Part shown: positions 12,101 through 22,782 of the stretch, piece by piece
Layout: the number at the start of each line of letters is the position of its first letter
Numbering within the stretch: position 1 is the first letter of the stretch
DNA from: Xanthostigma xanthostigma
Taxonomy: Eukaryota; Arthropoda; Insecta; Raphidioptera; Raphidiidae
Direction of reading: 5' to 3'
DNA length: 64,000 bases
Assembly: GCA_963575645.1 (NCBI GenBank)
Contig: OY754465.1
Coordinates: 43,736,401-43,800,400 of the forward strand
Made by a program: the position numbers and the translations under genes
Notes under the pieces: model-generated
Seen by the model: only the letters and a program-made list of their open reading frames with translations
Told to the model about the DNA's origin: nothing
Databases searched by the model: none

Positions 12101-13322
12101 GATAGCATATGTGTATCTTCTAAGGGTGTCCTACAGTAATCATTTTTATCTTTCAAAAATTTGATCATAAATAATGAGTTATTGCGAAGCTATTTTTAAC
12201 GACATGGTATTAATCCTTTTTCAATTAAATATGTTAGTTTTCTTAGGCATTCAATTTATATCAAAATTGAGGTATCCTTTATTTAATCAAACAAGTATGG
12301 CTTTAATAGGCAATCTACAAATTGGGGCGAAGCCGGACAAGGCCGCTAGTTTCTCATAAAAAATATTATATTATATGCTGCTGTAAGGAAAAAGATTTTC
12401 TAAGTACTAAATCTTATACATTTTAATTTCTTTTAATAAGCCTTTGCTGATTTATGTAAAAAAAAATGTCCACTCTGTTGTGAAAACTTATGAACTGAGA
12501 CCCTTAAAAAAAATAAAGTACTTTGTATGGGGGAAAAAGAAAAATAACGAGTCCTTTATTTTTAGTGGAAGTGGATCGTTCAGTTCGTCTTCCAGTAGCA
12601 GTTCTTCTGGAGCATGGTAAAAAATATTTAAAATATTTCATTTGATTTTTTAAGCATCTAATTTTAAATTTCCACTTAGAGTAGAGTCACGTTTAGGTTT
12701 TTATCTGGGAACTGGTAACTTCTCCGAATTGAATTATTTTTTGTCTAAAATGTCATAAATATACCTAACCTTTATAATTGACGCTCTTCGCCTCAGGCAA
12801 TCATGGCGTGCAGGGCAAGATATCACACTTTCGGCCCTTGTGGCGTAATATACTATTTTTAACATAAAATAGAAATATATAACGCGAGGTTCTCTATTAA
12901 GAAGCAGTGCCGTCTTTGAAGTCTGGGTGACTCTGGGCCAATTATAGCGCGCCCCTTGAAAATATAATTTTGATAAATTAATTGACTTTGCTGAAAAAAT
13001 GTAGATACTTTTTTATAGATTTTATAAACGGTATCTGTATTTAAATTTTGCATTGTATTTATTTTAAATTACGATAAAAAAAATAGTTCAAAACTTGTTA
13101 TTCGCGCTGAGCTGGGGCCCTGGGCTTAGGCCTGCCCTTAAAAACGATACTGCTAAGAAGAGTGTTCAAGAAATATTAAATTTACATATAGAAAAAATCC
13201 TCTAAACGTTTCAAGAAAATATCTTTCTTTGTCTATCATTAACCTCTTATAAATCTTGACTATTATTGGGCTATTAACATATGCTGTAATAATATATTCT
13301 TTGTTTTAGGGGAAAAAAATAA
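2921..13322 (+). CDS. Secreted glycine-rich structural protein, 8 coding exons, 681 aa
   Basis: Exons by GT-AG sites and phase: 2921-3262, 4713-5199, 7968-8117, 8586-8957, 9171-9539, 11316-11577, 12566-12616, 13310-13322 (stop TAA). Summed coding length is exactly 681 codons plus stop, with no in-frame stop found. Residues 1-20 form a signal peptide (MRSLFFVILSVLLTAW). Residues 21-114 are an acidic, non-repetitive region with N-X-S/T sequons at 35, 70, 91, 102 and 103. RKKR at 121-124 is a furin-type site, followed by a CQKC motif (127-130). The rest is a Gly-rich domain with GGGLG, GGGGH and GGFGG motifs and Ser runs, ending in a Ser-rich tail and WGKK. An 18-residue repeat recurs in exons 2 and 4. 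Exons 3-5 are symmetric (phase 1-1). I infer an extracellular structural role such as cuticle, eggshell or glue. The family is not identified, and no known cuticular domain is seen. Confidence 0.85.
3263..4712 (+). other. Intron 1 of the glycine-rich gene
   Basis: Begins GTAAGT and ends in TTTTTTTCTCAG, phase 0. It is AT-rich with no recognised gene or element. It separates the signal peptide/pro-region exon from the exon that carries the cleavage site and starts the Gly-rich domain. Confidence 0.8.
4965..5126 (+). repeat. Three 54-bp coding tandem repeats in exon 2
   Basis: Three copies (4965-5018, 5019-5072, 5073-5126) of a 54-bp unit, each encoding the 18 residues LGGGLGGGLGSGGGKGGG. Differences among copies are mostly at third codon positions. 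The unit adds one Lys and one Ser per 18 residues to an otherwise Gly/Leu stretch. Confidence 0.9.
6119..6166. repeat. CTGT microsatellite
   Basis: Runs of the tetranucleotide CTGT/CCGT next to the start of the family R repeat in intron 2. Such a run is common at this place in the family. Confidence 0.85.
6816..7415 (+). repeat. Internal minisatellite of family R copy 1, five ~120-bp units
   Basis: Units start with GGCGCATGCG (or variants) at 6816, 6938, 7062, 7184 and 7298, giving spacings of 122, 124, 122 and 114 bp. Each continues with an AGAAATATAT block, a GTTGTTTTATATAATA block and a TTCATAATGGTTTATTATTC block. Units differ by many substitutions, so the array is not recent. One comparable unit opens the corresponding region of family R copy 2 at about 29,137. 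Confidence 0.85.
8675..8860 (+). repeat. 54-bp coding tandem repeats in exon 4
   Basis: Copies at 8675-8728, 8729-8782 and 8783-8836 plus a partial one encode an 18-residue unit, GSGGFGGSGSHGGGGGLG with small changes. The 18-residue period equals that of the exon 2 repeat although the sequence is different. Confidence 0.85.
9789..10994. mobile_element. 1.2-kb fold-back element with 578-bp arms
   Basis: Two nearly identical inverted arms, 9789-10366 and 10415-10994, are separated by a 48-bp spacer. The outer ends are ATTCAAAGCAATGG and its complement, flanked by a 5-bp duplication ATAGT (9784-9788 and 10995-10999). There is no transposase frame. It sits within intron 5 of the glycine-rich gene (9540-11315), so every pre-mRNA would carry a very long perfect hairpin. 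The class of the element is not assigned. Confidence 0.9.
11578..12565 (+). other. Intron 6 of the glycine-rich gene
   Basis: Starts GTATTC and ends TTTTTAG, phase 2. AT-rich, with no clear element recognised. Confidence 0.7.
12617..13309 (+). other. Intron 7 of the glycine-rich gene
   Basis: Starts GTAAAA, ends TTGTTTTAG, phase 2. It contains a GC-richer patch (about 12,780-13,140) that resembles dispersed-repeat DNA but was not assigned. Confidence 0.65.
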
Positions 13323-13449
13323 ATTATTGACGAACAAATTAAAAATTCAGCTATAACTCAACAACACGCCCATTAAAATTAAGTAATACGAATTATATAT
13401 TTTCTTTCTTTATACAAATATTTATACTGTTTTATTTTTGAAATTTGAT

Positions 13450-13455
13450 AATAAA
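13450..13455 (+). terminator. Poly(A) signal of the glycine-rich gene
   Basis: AATAAA 128 bases after the stop codon at 13320-13322, followed by a GT-rich stretch. It marks the likely 3' end of the transcript, leaving just over 1 kb to the end of the convergent bHLH gene. Confidence 0.7.
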
Positions 13456-13971
13456 GATGTGGCAAAACATATTTTCAATGGTTTTTGATTTTCTACGAAT
13501 TAATAGTCGTCCTCTCATAGCGAGAAATTGTTCTTCTGCAACGGAAAAATGACGTATGGATAGATGGATTGTAGATTATAGACGCTCAAAAGCTGATGTC
13601 ATCAGTGTGTATTAGAGAATTTATCAATCGGCACGCACAAACCGACTGGTATGAGCTCGGGTTCCTGGGAGCGCTAATTCCCAAAAAAACGTTGGCGTGT
13701 AAACTATATTCCAATGTTTTTCCTGAGGGTAAATAACGCCTGGGATACAATATTTTATGGAAAGAATAAAAAATAACTAATAAAACACAAGCCTAATCAT
13801 TAAAAAGAAATTTTTTATATTATTTTACATACTTATTTAAATATCACAGATTTTCAAATTTTACATTCCATGAAGAACACTATCTTAAAAAAAACATTAA
13901 ATTTTTGTTTCTAATTCGTAATTTGTGCTGAAAGGCTCTTAATAGTCACTTGCACCAACCTATAATAATCA

Positions 13972-14165
13972 AGCCTATTCTAACGATAACCACGGTGATT
14001 ACCAAGTGCTTAGCAAAATAAGCACTCTGGGTAATCACTTTTGTTTGTTTTTTATTCTGCTTAAAGCAAAGTGACTACCTAAATGCCATGTTAAGTATTA
14101 GTGATTACAAACAGTGCTTATAAATTTTGTAATCACTGTTCTTACGTAAGAATAGTAATTACAAT
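13972..14165. repeat. Dispersed repeat, related to pieces at 49.1 and 51.8 kb
   Basis: Blocks such as AAGTGCTTAGCAAAATAAGC and TTTTGTAATCACTG followed by TTACGTAAGAA recur at about 49,088-49,200 and 51,785-51,845. It lies in the intergenic space between the two convergent genes. The class is unknown. Confidence 0.55.
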
Positions 14166-14489
14166 AAAAAAATAGTAGAATATGGCTAGATATGTTTGAT
14201 ACCTAGGAATACATTATATTTTAATTTTAATTTTCTTGTTTAAAGAAAAATCGGAGTTTTTAACGACAAATCAAAATAAGTACAGTTATTTATAAAGGCA
14301 GTTGGTGCAAGCTCCATAAATGTTTTCATTTATTTCTCAACTACTATTATCTGGTCGATTTTCATAGTTTTTTAAATTTAATTTGTAAAAGCGACCATAA
14401 ACAATTCCTGCTGATTATACGCATACAAATTATGACTATTATTTTAAAAAACCTAATTAAATTCTAATTTGGAAGATCGTTATTTTTAA

Positions 14490-14495
14490 TTTATT
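14490..14495 (-). terminator. Poly(A) signal candidate of the bHLH gene
   Basis: AATAAA on the minus strand about 246 bases after the stop codon. Another candidate lies near 14,330; which one is used cannot be decided from the sequence. Confidence 0.5.
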
Positions 14496-14740
14496 CTAAG
14501 GATTTACTTTGTACAATATTAACAAATATCATCAAAAAGATTCTGCATACAAATTGGACCATTTAAAAAAATATATATTTTTGTTACATAACATAAACAC
14601 AATTTAATAATCTGCAGGGAACATTAATTATATTAACAAGTACGATATAGCTATAGTTGGCTACAATTGTTAATGTGACTCAAACAAATAATAATTAAAT
14701 TTACAAAAATTTGAAAAATTTGGTCCAATTCATATAAATG

Positions 14741-16523
14741 TTACCAAGGTCTCCAAATACTATTATGGTTTTCGACCTGAATATCGTTTTGTCTTCGTCT
14801 GATTTCCGGTATAACAAATACCAACTCACCATTTGGAAGTTTGGTCGGCACTAAAGTTAAATCAAAATGAGTATTCAATCGCTCATTTGAAGTTGAACTA
14901 TCCGCCGGATATTTTATCACATTATTAAATTTAACGTCTTTTGGCATCAGTGCTATATTTTGTTGTCCTGATTGGTAAATTTGCAAACACTGTTTACTTT
15001 GCCCAACTTCTTCACTCAAAACAGAAGTAGTTTGGCAATTCAAGGATGGATTTTTCTTTGCAAATGACGTTATAACCGGTATTTGGTTGGCTTTTGAGTT
15101 ATCACTCGATGTAACAATTAAATAATTATTTGGTACAGGGCTTGTTTCCCGCGAACTGTTTGTAACTGACCCAACATTTTGAGTTGAGGAATTATCTTGA
15201 CTTGTAAACGATACTGGACTATTTCCGCGGGAATAATTCGTCCCGATGCTTGAACCTTGAGAGTCTTGAGAAAACAGTTCATCTTGAGGCGGTGAACTTA
15301 TTGATTTTTCCGTTCGCGGTAAAATCGATACGTATCGCCGTCTTTTAGTTGAAGTTGTGGCCAAGTCTACTGGATTCGAACAAGCGCAGGACGAATCGTT
15401 GTCCGAAATTGAGACGTCGTTCTTGTCTCTGCTGCATCGAAGACGTTTGTGGAGGCCCTGCAGGTAGCGAACAGTCATTTCTAATATGTCGGCTTTTTCC
15501 AGTTTGGCCGGTCGTTGATTTGAGTTTTTTCCATTCGAATGAGCTATGTTTGTTGCTGATTCCAGCAGCATTTGTTTTAGGGTTTCTAAGCTGTCGTTTA
15601 TTCTTGCTCGACGCTTCTTTTCCATCAACGGTTTACGAATCTATATAACAAAAAAAATATAATTATTGTTGTGACAATTTAAAAAAATATATGTAATAAT
15701 CTAAAAACAGAGATAATTGTGATACTAGCTTTTATAGCCGAATAAAAAATACTCTGCATAACCTATATTTGTATACTGATCGACTAAAATTTAAACTTTA
15801 GTTACTAGTAGGCAGTATATCAGGTTTCAACAAAATCGGTCCAGCTGTTCTCTAGTGATGCCGCTAACAGACAAAACAAATCTGAGATCATGATCTATTG
15901 GGAGCTGAACAGTTGCTAAAAAAAATTAGCGCGAGCGCAGCCGTGGGTAAGGGTATTCAACACCAACCTTGTGTCTCAAAACAGTTTTGAAATGTAAGAA
16001 TCGTTACAGGTGCGCACTACGCAGTGGTAGTTAATATTGAAATTATAAATTCAAAAGACGCCAGAGAAAATTCATTTGAAAAAGATGAAATTTTTTAAAC
16101 TAATAATAATAGTAATAATATAATATATGAGTTCTTTACGGTATAGTGCGTACTACTATAATAAATTAAAGTGTAGCTACTGTTTGCTACAGTTGTTAAG
16201 AAACACCCATTGTTACATCGCTATCTATATTAGAAAAAAAATATTCTAATATACCTAGATAGCGATGTAACAATGGGTGTTTCCTAACAACTGTAGCAAA
16301 CGGTAGCTACACTTTAATAGTAATAAAAAAAAATATTAAAACTAATTGACAATTAATTAAACGAATGTATTAAAAAATGCCACCGTAGGGATTCGACCTG
16401 ATTTTCCTACTTTTAAAAAGTCTAACAATAAAAGATATTCCGAATTTTAAACTAAATTACCTTTCTACTTTCTGATGGCTTGTAGGGCGGTTTGACGACA
16501 CTTATTGCCACTTCACTTTTCAT
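14741..16523 (-). CDS. Hairy/E(spl)/HES-family bHLH transcriptional repressor, 320 aa, 2 exons
   Basis: Coding exons are 16523-16461 (21 codons, starting ATG, donor AAG|GTAATT) and 15640-14741 (acceptor TATATAG, stop TAA), joined in phase 0. The basic region at 21-36 reads [16 protein letters not shown] and holds the KP pair that is diagnostic of HES proteins. Helix 1 is about 36-49, the loop is long (50-66), and helix 2 is about 67-86 ([18 protein letters not shown]). The last four residues are WRPW, the Groucho-recruiting tetrapeptide. In this family such proteins repress transcription downstream of Notch or in patterning. Between bHLH and tail is a Ser/Thr/Asn-rich linker with no visible Orange domain, which is unusual. 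The gene could be a divergent E(spl)-like or HES-1/4-like member; orthology is not resolved. Confidence 0.9.
16165..16318. repeat. Near-perfect 154-bp hairpin in the bHLH gene intron
   Basis: Arms of about 65 bp (left from ATTAAAGTGTAGCTAC, right ending GTAGCTACACTTTAAT) surround a short AT-rich loop. It lies within the 820-bp intron 15641-16460. It is probably a small MITE; a processed hairpin RNA is possible because it is transcribed with the gene. Confidence 0.85.
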
Positions 16524-16700
16524 TTTTGAAAACTTGCACAAACGATATACAAATAAATTCAAAACAACAAAATGATTGTTGAGTTCACTTTTACAATTTT
16601 ATTTCAATCACTATTTGTAAACATATATTTACAAAAATATGTTTATTTGTAAATCTCTGTTAATTTGTTATTTAATCTCTGTTGGTTTATTATTTAATCT

Positions 16701-16715
16701 CCCCTTATTTATAAT
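16701..16715 (-). promoter_or_regulatory. TATA-like box upstream of the bHLH gene
   Basis: Minus-strand TTATAAATAAGG about 180-190 bases before the start codon at 16523. Position and sequence suit a core promoter, but no initiator was confirmed. Confidence 0.4.
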
Positions 16716-17282
16716 TTAATCGATCGTTTATCCACTCGGAATATTGCTTAAAAAGCAGAAATGTTTAAATATCCAACGAGGCATACGAAGAATTTACAGC
16801 TAATGAACCATGCATCGATACTTTGGTGTATGTTATGCAATGTTAAGGACTGAGTTGCAAGATTAAACGGCGTGTTTGCTTATCGAAGTAACAGCCATCG
16901 ACTGAAGTGATCCTTCACGTTTCACCAGAGTCACTTTAATGGTTCAAATATGCAGGTACATTATATACACAAATATGTGTACATAATATATTTGAAAGAT
17001 GGAACTCATTGCTCATCTCTCTTCACCTATACATTTCGTCCATTGATTTGGAATGAAATAACAATAGTTCTAATTTCAATGGCATTGTTACATAAGTTTG
17101 TATTTACACTATCTTTGAAAATCTCCTATTAATTACAGGGGTGTCAGACTGATTTTTCTAAAGAGCCATTTATAAAAATTAGGGTGTATTAGCGAGCCAG
17201 AGAGCCAGACTCTAAATTAAAAACTAAATCACATATTAAATTAAAATCATCAATTTCCATATAAAAGTAATATAATAATAGC

Positions 17283-17790
17283 TTAAGTTTCCCACTGCAG
17301 GGAATAAACCTCCCCTAGCTTTTTCCAATCTTCACGATTATGCACTTTCCAGGTCCATAACGAGCCAGCAAATTTTGCGATGTCTTCTGTCTGCCTACTT
17401 TCCTCTTATTATAAATTGGCAGCCAAGTTGTTGTCGCTTGAGCCTACCTTCTGTTGTCTAGGCGATATACGTGATCCGCCCAATTTCATTTTAATTTATA
17501 GCACACTTGTAGCACATCTTTTACTTTCGTTTTTGTTTTTAAAACCGAGTTTTTGATTTTATTCTTTTTTGTCAAACTTATAAGCTACGTTCCATAGCCC
17601 TTTGAGCTGTCTGAAGTTTGTTTCTGTCTCTTTTTGTAAGCGATCATGTTTGGGCACTGTAAGATACAGAGATATTTTATCTCTGGTAAGATAGTATAGG
17701 AATAATGCAAGCATTGGGATTATGGGCACTACACTTTTGAATATAAATTTTAATGACCAATATCTTCTCCAAGCCATTGAACACATCTGT
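17283..17790 (-). pseudogene. RTE-like LINE, C-terminal remnant
   Basis: Minus-strand frames show KLQTAQRAMERSL (near 17.63 kb) and then SLTKKNKIKN plus TKVKDVL. Further on come GRQTEDIAKFAG, a W, then REDWKKLGE and a short end. Together they match, in order, the C-terminal tail of RTE-type LINE reverse transcriptases common in Lepidoptera. Frameshifts and stops break the frame, so it is dead. The continuous 75-codon frame at 17559-17786 is part of this remnant, not a gene. Confidence 0.7.
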
Positions 17791-18046
17791 TTATTTCTAA
17801 CGTTTGGTTATTTTCAAATGAGTGTAGTATCTGTTCTTATCAGCTTAATATAAAGGTATTAAAAACGATAAATTATCTTGAGCTTGAGGATCCAGACACC
17901 TTTTTTTATTGTGAGGGGGAAATCCTTCATGGACACCATCAGTTAATGCCGGACTCCTACCGGCTAAAACCCCCTCACTCACTCACTTCTCCCACTGGAA
18001 ACCGCTCTCGCATTACTTCAGTGGGGAAGCCGCCTTGAAATCACCC

Positions 18047-18430
18047 TATCGACTTTCTGTCTCTTTTGTTCCAATTATGGTTCGTATTGTCCCGTATGCC
18101 AGTTTCCATGCTTCCTCAGATGCGCACAAGTCTGACATCATGTTCGTGGCATTAAATGTGTGTCTTGTTTGAAGATTTTACATACATCCCACAGATGAGC
18201 ATAGTATGTTCTGCATCGTCCGTCTCCCCACAGTACCTGCATAGATCTGTCGCTGCTCTCCTATCGTAAAGGTATTTATTGAAGCATCCATGTCCTGACA
18301 GAGTCTGAGTCAAAAAGTAATCTGCTTCTCCGTAGGGTCGGTTCTTCCACTTCAAAATGTCAGGTATTAACCTGTAGATCCATTTACCGGTAGGATCCAG
18401 ACACCTGAGGTCTCTTGTTTTAATAAGCTC
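18047..18430 (-). pseudogene. R1/Jockey-type LINE, C-terminal zinc-knuckle remnant
   Basis: Minus-strand frames read LDPTGKWIYRLIPDILKW, then KNRPYGEADYFLTQTLSGHG, then CRYCGETDDAEHTM, and after a break SEEAWKLAYGTIRTII. This is the order seen at the C-terminus of non-LTR reverse transcriptases: a Trp/Leu-rich segment, a TxSGHG motif, a CxxC-like knuckle with a downstream His, and a tail. The frame is interrupted, so this is a truncated copy. Confidence 0.75.
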
Positions 18431-18499
18431 ATTGATGTCAGGTATCTAAAATCCTTGCTTAGCTAAAAAGGGCTCAAAAACGTCCTACTCCTTTATAGC

Positions 18500-19076
18500 A
18501 CCGGATCCTTACTGCGGTACATCAAAATGCTATATTAAAACTGCTCTTGCCTCATGGGCAAAGAAACAACACTCCTGTTCTGGAGGAATACGCAAGGTCT
18601 TCGCCAAGTGAAAACCTTTAATAAATAATGACAAAGCGGAAAAATTTTTACGCTTAAGAAAAACTGAGCTCAGAATTATTTCCGGGCTCTTCTCAGGTCA
18701 CTGCCTATTGAGGTATCACCTTAACAAAATTGGTGTAACGGACACCACGTCATTCTGCTTCTGTTTGGAGGCTCCTGAAACATCAAAGACTCCGTCACCT
18801 CAACAATCCATTCCCAACTCCTGATCAAGTTTGGGATACGGATTCCAGAGCCATTCTAGGCCTTTTCAAAAGCCTTAACCTCGCTCAGGAATAAACAAGT
18901 CAGGGTTACACAATCGATCTACCGCAGTGTCGCGGTGTTGACGAGGCGTGCCTCATACCCACTTTCTGATCTAACCTACAATCCTTACTAGATAGATTCT
19001 GGTCGCGGGCCGTATTGAGATGGCTTGAGGGCTGGATGCTGTAATATAGCAACCGTAAATATGATGATGATTGACG
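18500..19076 (+). pseudogene. Second LINE C-terminal remnant, opposite strand
   Basis: Plus-strand frames include KTELRIISGLFSGHCLLRYH followed by LNKIGVTDT and FCFCLEAPET, then RHLNNPFPTPDQVWDTDSR and ILGLFKSLNLAQE with a stop near 18,895. The TELR...SGHC...HL pattern is the C-terminal region of Jockey/R1-like LINEs. The sequence then runs into a 3' tail ending in ATGATGATGATTGA. Degenerate, and head to head with the remnant on the other strand. Confidence 0.7.
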
Positions 19077-20340
19077 TAACAACAAAACGTGTGCATAGAA
19101 ATAAATGGATGACGCTTTTTACAAGCTTTTATTTAGTTTCACCTGTCTGTTTGAAATCAAATCTTGCAAGTTAAATTTGAACCACTTCCCGGTTTCCGAT
19201 TGAGCTCAATTTTTGCATAAGTATGTAGTTCCGATGACAACACAATATTATAATTACTAACTGATCGGTCCTATTATCATCCGGATGTAAATCACATACT
19301 TTTAATAAAGCACACTAAAAACTTAAAAATAAAAATTATAGCAAAAAATTTTTAAACAAGATTTTATTTAAATGCACTAATGACAAAAAAATAAACTTTA
19401 ATCAAACCCAATCATTCATTACATTATACAATTTATATGATATAAAAGCTTGTTGCGAGATCTTCATGTGCAAATAAACAAGAATACAATAATATGTAAT
19501 TTGATCTTGACACAAGTAATTCTAAGAAAAAATGTATATTGTAAAATTTATAAGACAAAATAGTTCGGATTCAAAATGAATTTGAAACGGTGCCAAAAAC
19601 GATTGTATCTTCAGACTACAGCGTTAAAACAGTTAAAAAAAGCGTATGCATAGGTTAGTGTAAAATCTGACTTAGGATTAAGTAACTCCCCACCACTGTG
19701 TTTATTTCAACTGTTGACAAAGTGTGTACCTGCAATAAATAAATAGCCTTTGCTGCGTCCACTAAAAAAATTACCTGCCCTTTTCTAGTTGAATTGAATA
19801 GCGTTTCAATGAGTATTCAATCATACCCCGTTTGTGGAAGTGTCGGGTTCGTAGAGCACTGAGTGGGGAAAACATTTTCATAAAATCATGAATGTTAAAT
19901 ACATAATTGTCACAAGGGTGGCACACTTTTCGCAGAGCTAAAACAATACAACAATTAAAATAATTAAATTTGAAATATAGGGGATTCTTTGAATAAAAAT
20001 ATAAATGAAGTAAATTCAGATAGAACGCATTTTATTCAGAACAATTTTGTTGTAATCTAGATTTATTACGCAATTTATGGATGATCCATATGGAAAAGGC
20101 GTGTCTTTGAACTGGAGGGTCCTCAAATAAAAACGACAATGACATCGGTTTCGGAGTGTATATATTTTCGGATTGGTCATTGCTCAAAGCCCTACTGTGC
20201 TACTATAATGAGATAATAATCTGATAGTCTGAAACCTTCCAAATGTTTTTTCTATATATGTACCTATTCACAGAAGACTTCTCTCACTACCATTGCAGTC
20301 AAGGCTGACCGGTAACCCCTCTTCTCCTGCGACTGAGTTA
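19077..20340. other. Repeat-like AT-rich DNA, no gene seen
   Basis: No reading frame, tRNA or clean element ends were recognised in this interval. Confidence 0.4.
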
Positions 20341-20736
20341 TCTATATATATAAAATTGTCATGTCACAATTTTGGCCGCGCTAACGAAATTTTGTAAATG
20401 TGTCTTGGTTGTTGCAACTTACGCTATAGAATAGTTTTTATTAGATATTTTGTACAAAATTACAGTGTTTTCTTAAAAAAACTGTTTTAGTAACATTTAA
20501 CGATATCTGATAGAATTTACTTAAAGCTATTAGTTCAAACGCAAACAAAAAAAAAACTGTTTTAGTACCAAGTAGCGACATCTGTTAGAATTCGCTCAAA
20601 GCTATATGAAATCGGATGAGTAGTATCGGATATTACCCCCTACACCCAAACTTAGAAAATTTACCTCTTTATAATATTAGTGTTGGCTGTAGCTAGGCAA
20701 TCTACAAACACCAGCAAAACCCGACTTGGTTGCTAG
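20341..20736 (+). mobile_element. Non-autonomous Helitron, 396 bp
   Basis: Begins TCTATATATATAAAATTGTC, ends GGTTGCTAG, and is inserted between A and T, as expected for Helitrons (5' TC, 3' CTAG, no TSD, no TIR). It contains an internal imperfect duplication (about 20,470-20,530 and 20,555-20,610). A relative is at 38.9 kb. Confidence 0.75.
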
Positions 20737-21612
20737 TATAATACATAAAAGGCAACGTCTATCTGTAGGAATTGAATAAACTCAGTCGGAGCTATTTAAT
20801 TACCCACGACGGAACGGAGCAGGTATATGCGTTTAGCTTGAGAGATTGTTTGTTTGTTTGTGCACTCGAATGTCGCCATTTATCTGGAAAACGGTTTAAT
20901 CAATTCAGTTGCGGTTTTCTGTAAAGGGTTTTCGATTTACAATGTTCACGATATACTGCATTCATCACGTTACGAATTTATATATTTGTACAGAAGTATG
21001 CCAAAAAAGATATTAAATTGATTAGCTTTGCGATAAAATAATGCAATGAAACATAGCCTATAGTATTTCTGGAACCATAAGAAATATTTCAATAAAAGTT
21101 TCATTATAAGAATTTTATATATCGCGTTCAAACAAAGAGATACAGACACGTTGTTTCTTATAATATGTGGAGTAAGAATTTCACGCCAACAGTAATTATT
21201 AATTAATTAACATGCTTTTTAGAACTCACTTCAAATATTATCAATGCATTCCACTTCAGAACTTTTAGCTACGTCTCTGTACCCCAGCTGAAAGACAACA
21301 AATCAATCTAAAATTATAATATATTCGCAAGTTACGGGCTGAAAAACTGCGCTCTGAAGTTTCTATGCAATTATCTATGGATTAGATTGTGACAGTAGTG
21401 ATGACTTTTTTACAAGTTTTGAAACACAAAAGCGCCAGTCGCTGAAGCTTGACGGCTAGGAGAGGTAAGGTATGATGATTTCACGGTCCATGGGGCGCGA
21501 CCTCACGGGGCGGCGGGTGCACGACTGGAGGTGCTCCACGCGATCTCGTGTGGTAGGCGTCAGTTCGGGACGTGCGCATATAGCGTGTGTCAGCTTTATT
21601 AGGGTATTTGCC
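20737..21612. other. No gene seen
   Basis: AT-rich spacer between the Helitron and family H copy 2; nothing recognisable. Confidence 0.4.
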
Positions 21613-21615
21613 TTA

Positions 21616-22664
21616 AGGTTGCTGCACACGAGGCTGGATTCGCTGCTAGGTTCCAAGATTGCTGTGGCGCCGGATTTTGTAAAGGTTTGTATGTGTTGGT
21701 TTCACACGATGCGTGTTTTGAAGCTGGATTTACAGATGGTTTTGGGGCGCGCGCAGCGACAGCTCGAAAACAAAGGTTGACGTTTAATTTTAATGTCTCT
21801 GAACAGAACACACACTATGACGCACTGTTTGTTTATGACGTTTGCCCATGTCGTCTACGTGACAAGATACTGTGTTCTGATTGGTTCTTAATCAGAGCCA
21901 GCAGATAATTAAGGAGGTTGATCCGTTACAGTCCCAATCAAAAGTAAGTCGACTTCTAAATGGGAACTTTTTTAGTTTATAAGTCGATAATACCAATAAA
22001 TTATTGTCATAAAGGCATAAATAAATAATTTTTTTAAATATTAATTAATTATTTCAGTACTTTACTTAATGAACTAACTTTTGAATTTTTTGTACAAAGT
22101 TAGGATAAAAAAAATAAATTTATGTAAATATCTGTATTTTACATATTTTTGGCAGTAAATAATTAAAAAAAGAAATTAGAAGTAATAAAAATTAAAATTA
22201 AATCACAAAAAAGTTGAAAATTCAGTTAATCTGTCAAGAATAAAAGTCCATATTCGAAAAGTGCTAAGGTTTAATATTTTTTTTTATTGATTAAAAGTCT
22301 AAATAAATTGGAAAAAATATTAAAATAGGCGTAAGACATCGTTGCTTTACATAGATAGTAATTTTCGGAACTGCTGACATTATTTGATTATTTGCAAAAA
22401 TAAATCTCCTAATGATTTTGGATTTTTTACAGAAATTTTTGTCATAAAAAAATCTATTAAAAAAACTTTATTTCAGATTTTTTTCATTATCTTCGTAAAA
22501 CGGCTCAACCTCCTTAAGTACGAAAAATAATCCCGGTTCTAATTTTAAAATTCAAACAGTGACCTAGCAACGTAGCCCGCAGTGACGTCATTTCCATCCT
22601 CGCAGCCAGCACAATTCCCAGCAGTGATTCCAGCGGAAAAAATCAGCCTCGTGTGCAGCGGTCT
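21616..22664. mobile_element. Harbinger-like MITE, family H copy 2, with nested insertion
   Basis: TIR ends AGGTTGCTGCACACGAGGCT and AGCCTCGTGTGCAGCGGTCT, flanked by TTA (21613-21615 and 22665-22667). It is 1,049 bp long; removing the nested element and one copy of its TTAA leaves 444 bp, close to the 434 bp of copy 1. Confidence 0.85.
21913..22513. mobile_element. Nested TTAA-flanked MITE, 601 bp
   Basis: Inverted ends GGAGGTTGATCCGTT and AACGGCTCAACCTCC, flanked by TTAA at 21909-21912 and 22514-22517. A TTAA target duplication suggests a piggyBac- or Kolobok-type mover; there is no coding frame. It interrupts family H copy 2, so it is the younger insertion. Confidence 0.85.
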
Positions 22665-22782
22665 TTATATTTGGTGCATGGCACATGGTTGGTTGGATCG
22701 CGGGATCATAAAATCTCGATGTTTCATCTAATTTTGATGCAGATGTTGAATTTATAAAATGCATTGAAACTGTGAAAAAACA

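Noticed and set aside
17289..17297. Su(H)-like site TTCCCACTG upstream of the bHLH gene
   Set aside because: It does not match the preferred first base and lies within a LINE remnant, so it is probably chance.
17559..17786. 75-codon minus-strand frame with a hydrophobic segment
   Set aside because: Flanking frames match the C-terminal tail of RTE-type LINEs, so it is part of a dead retrotransposon.
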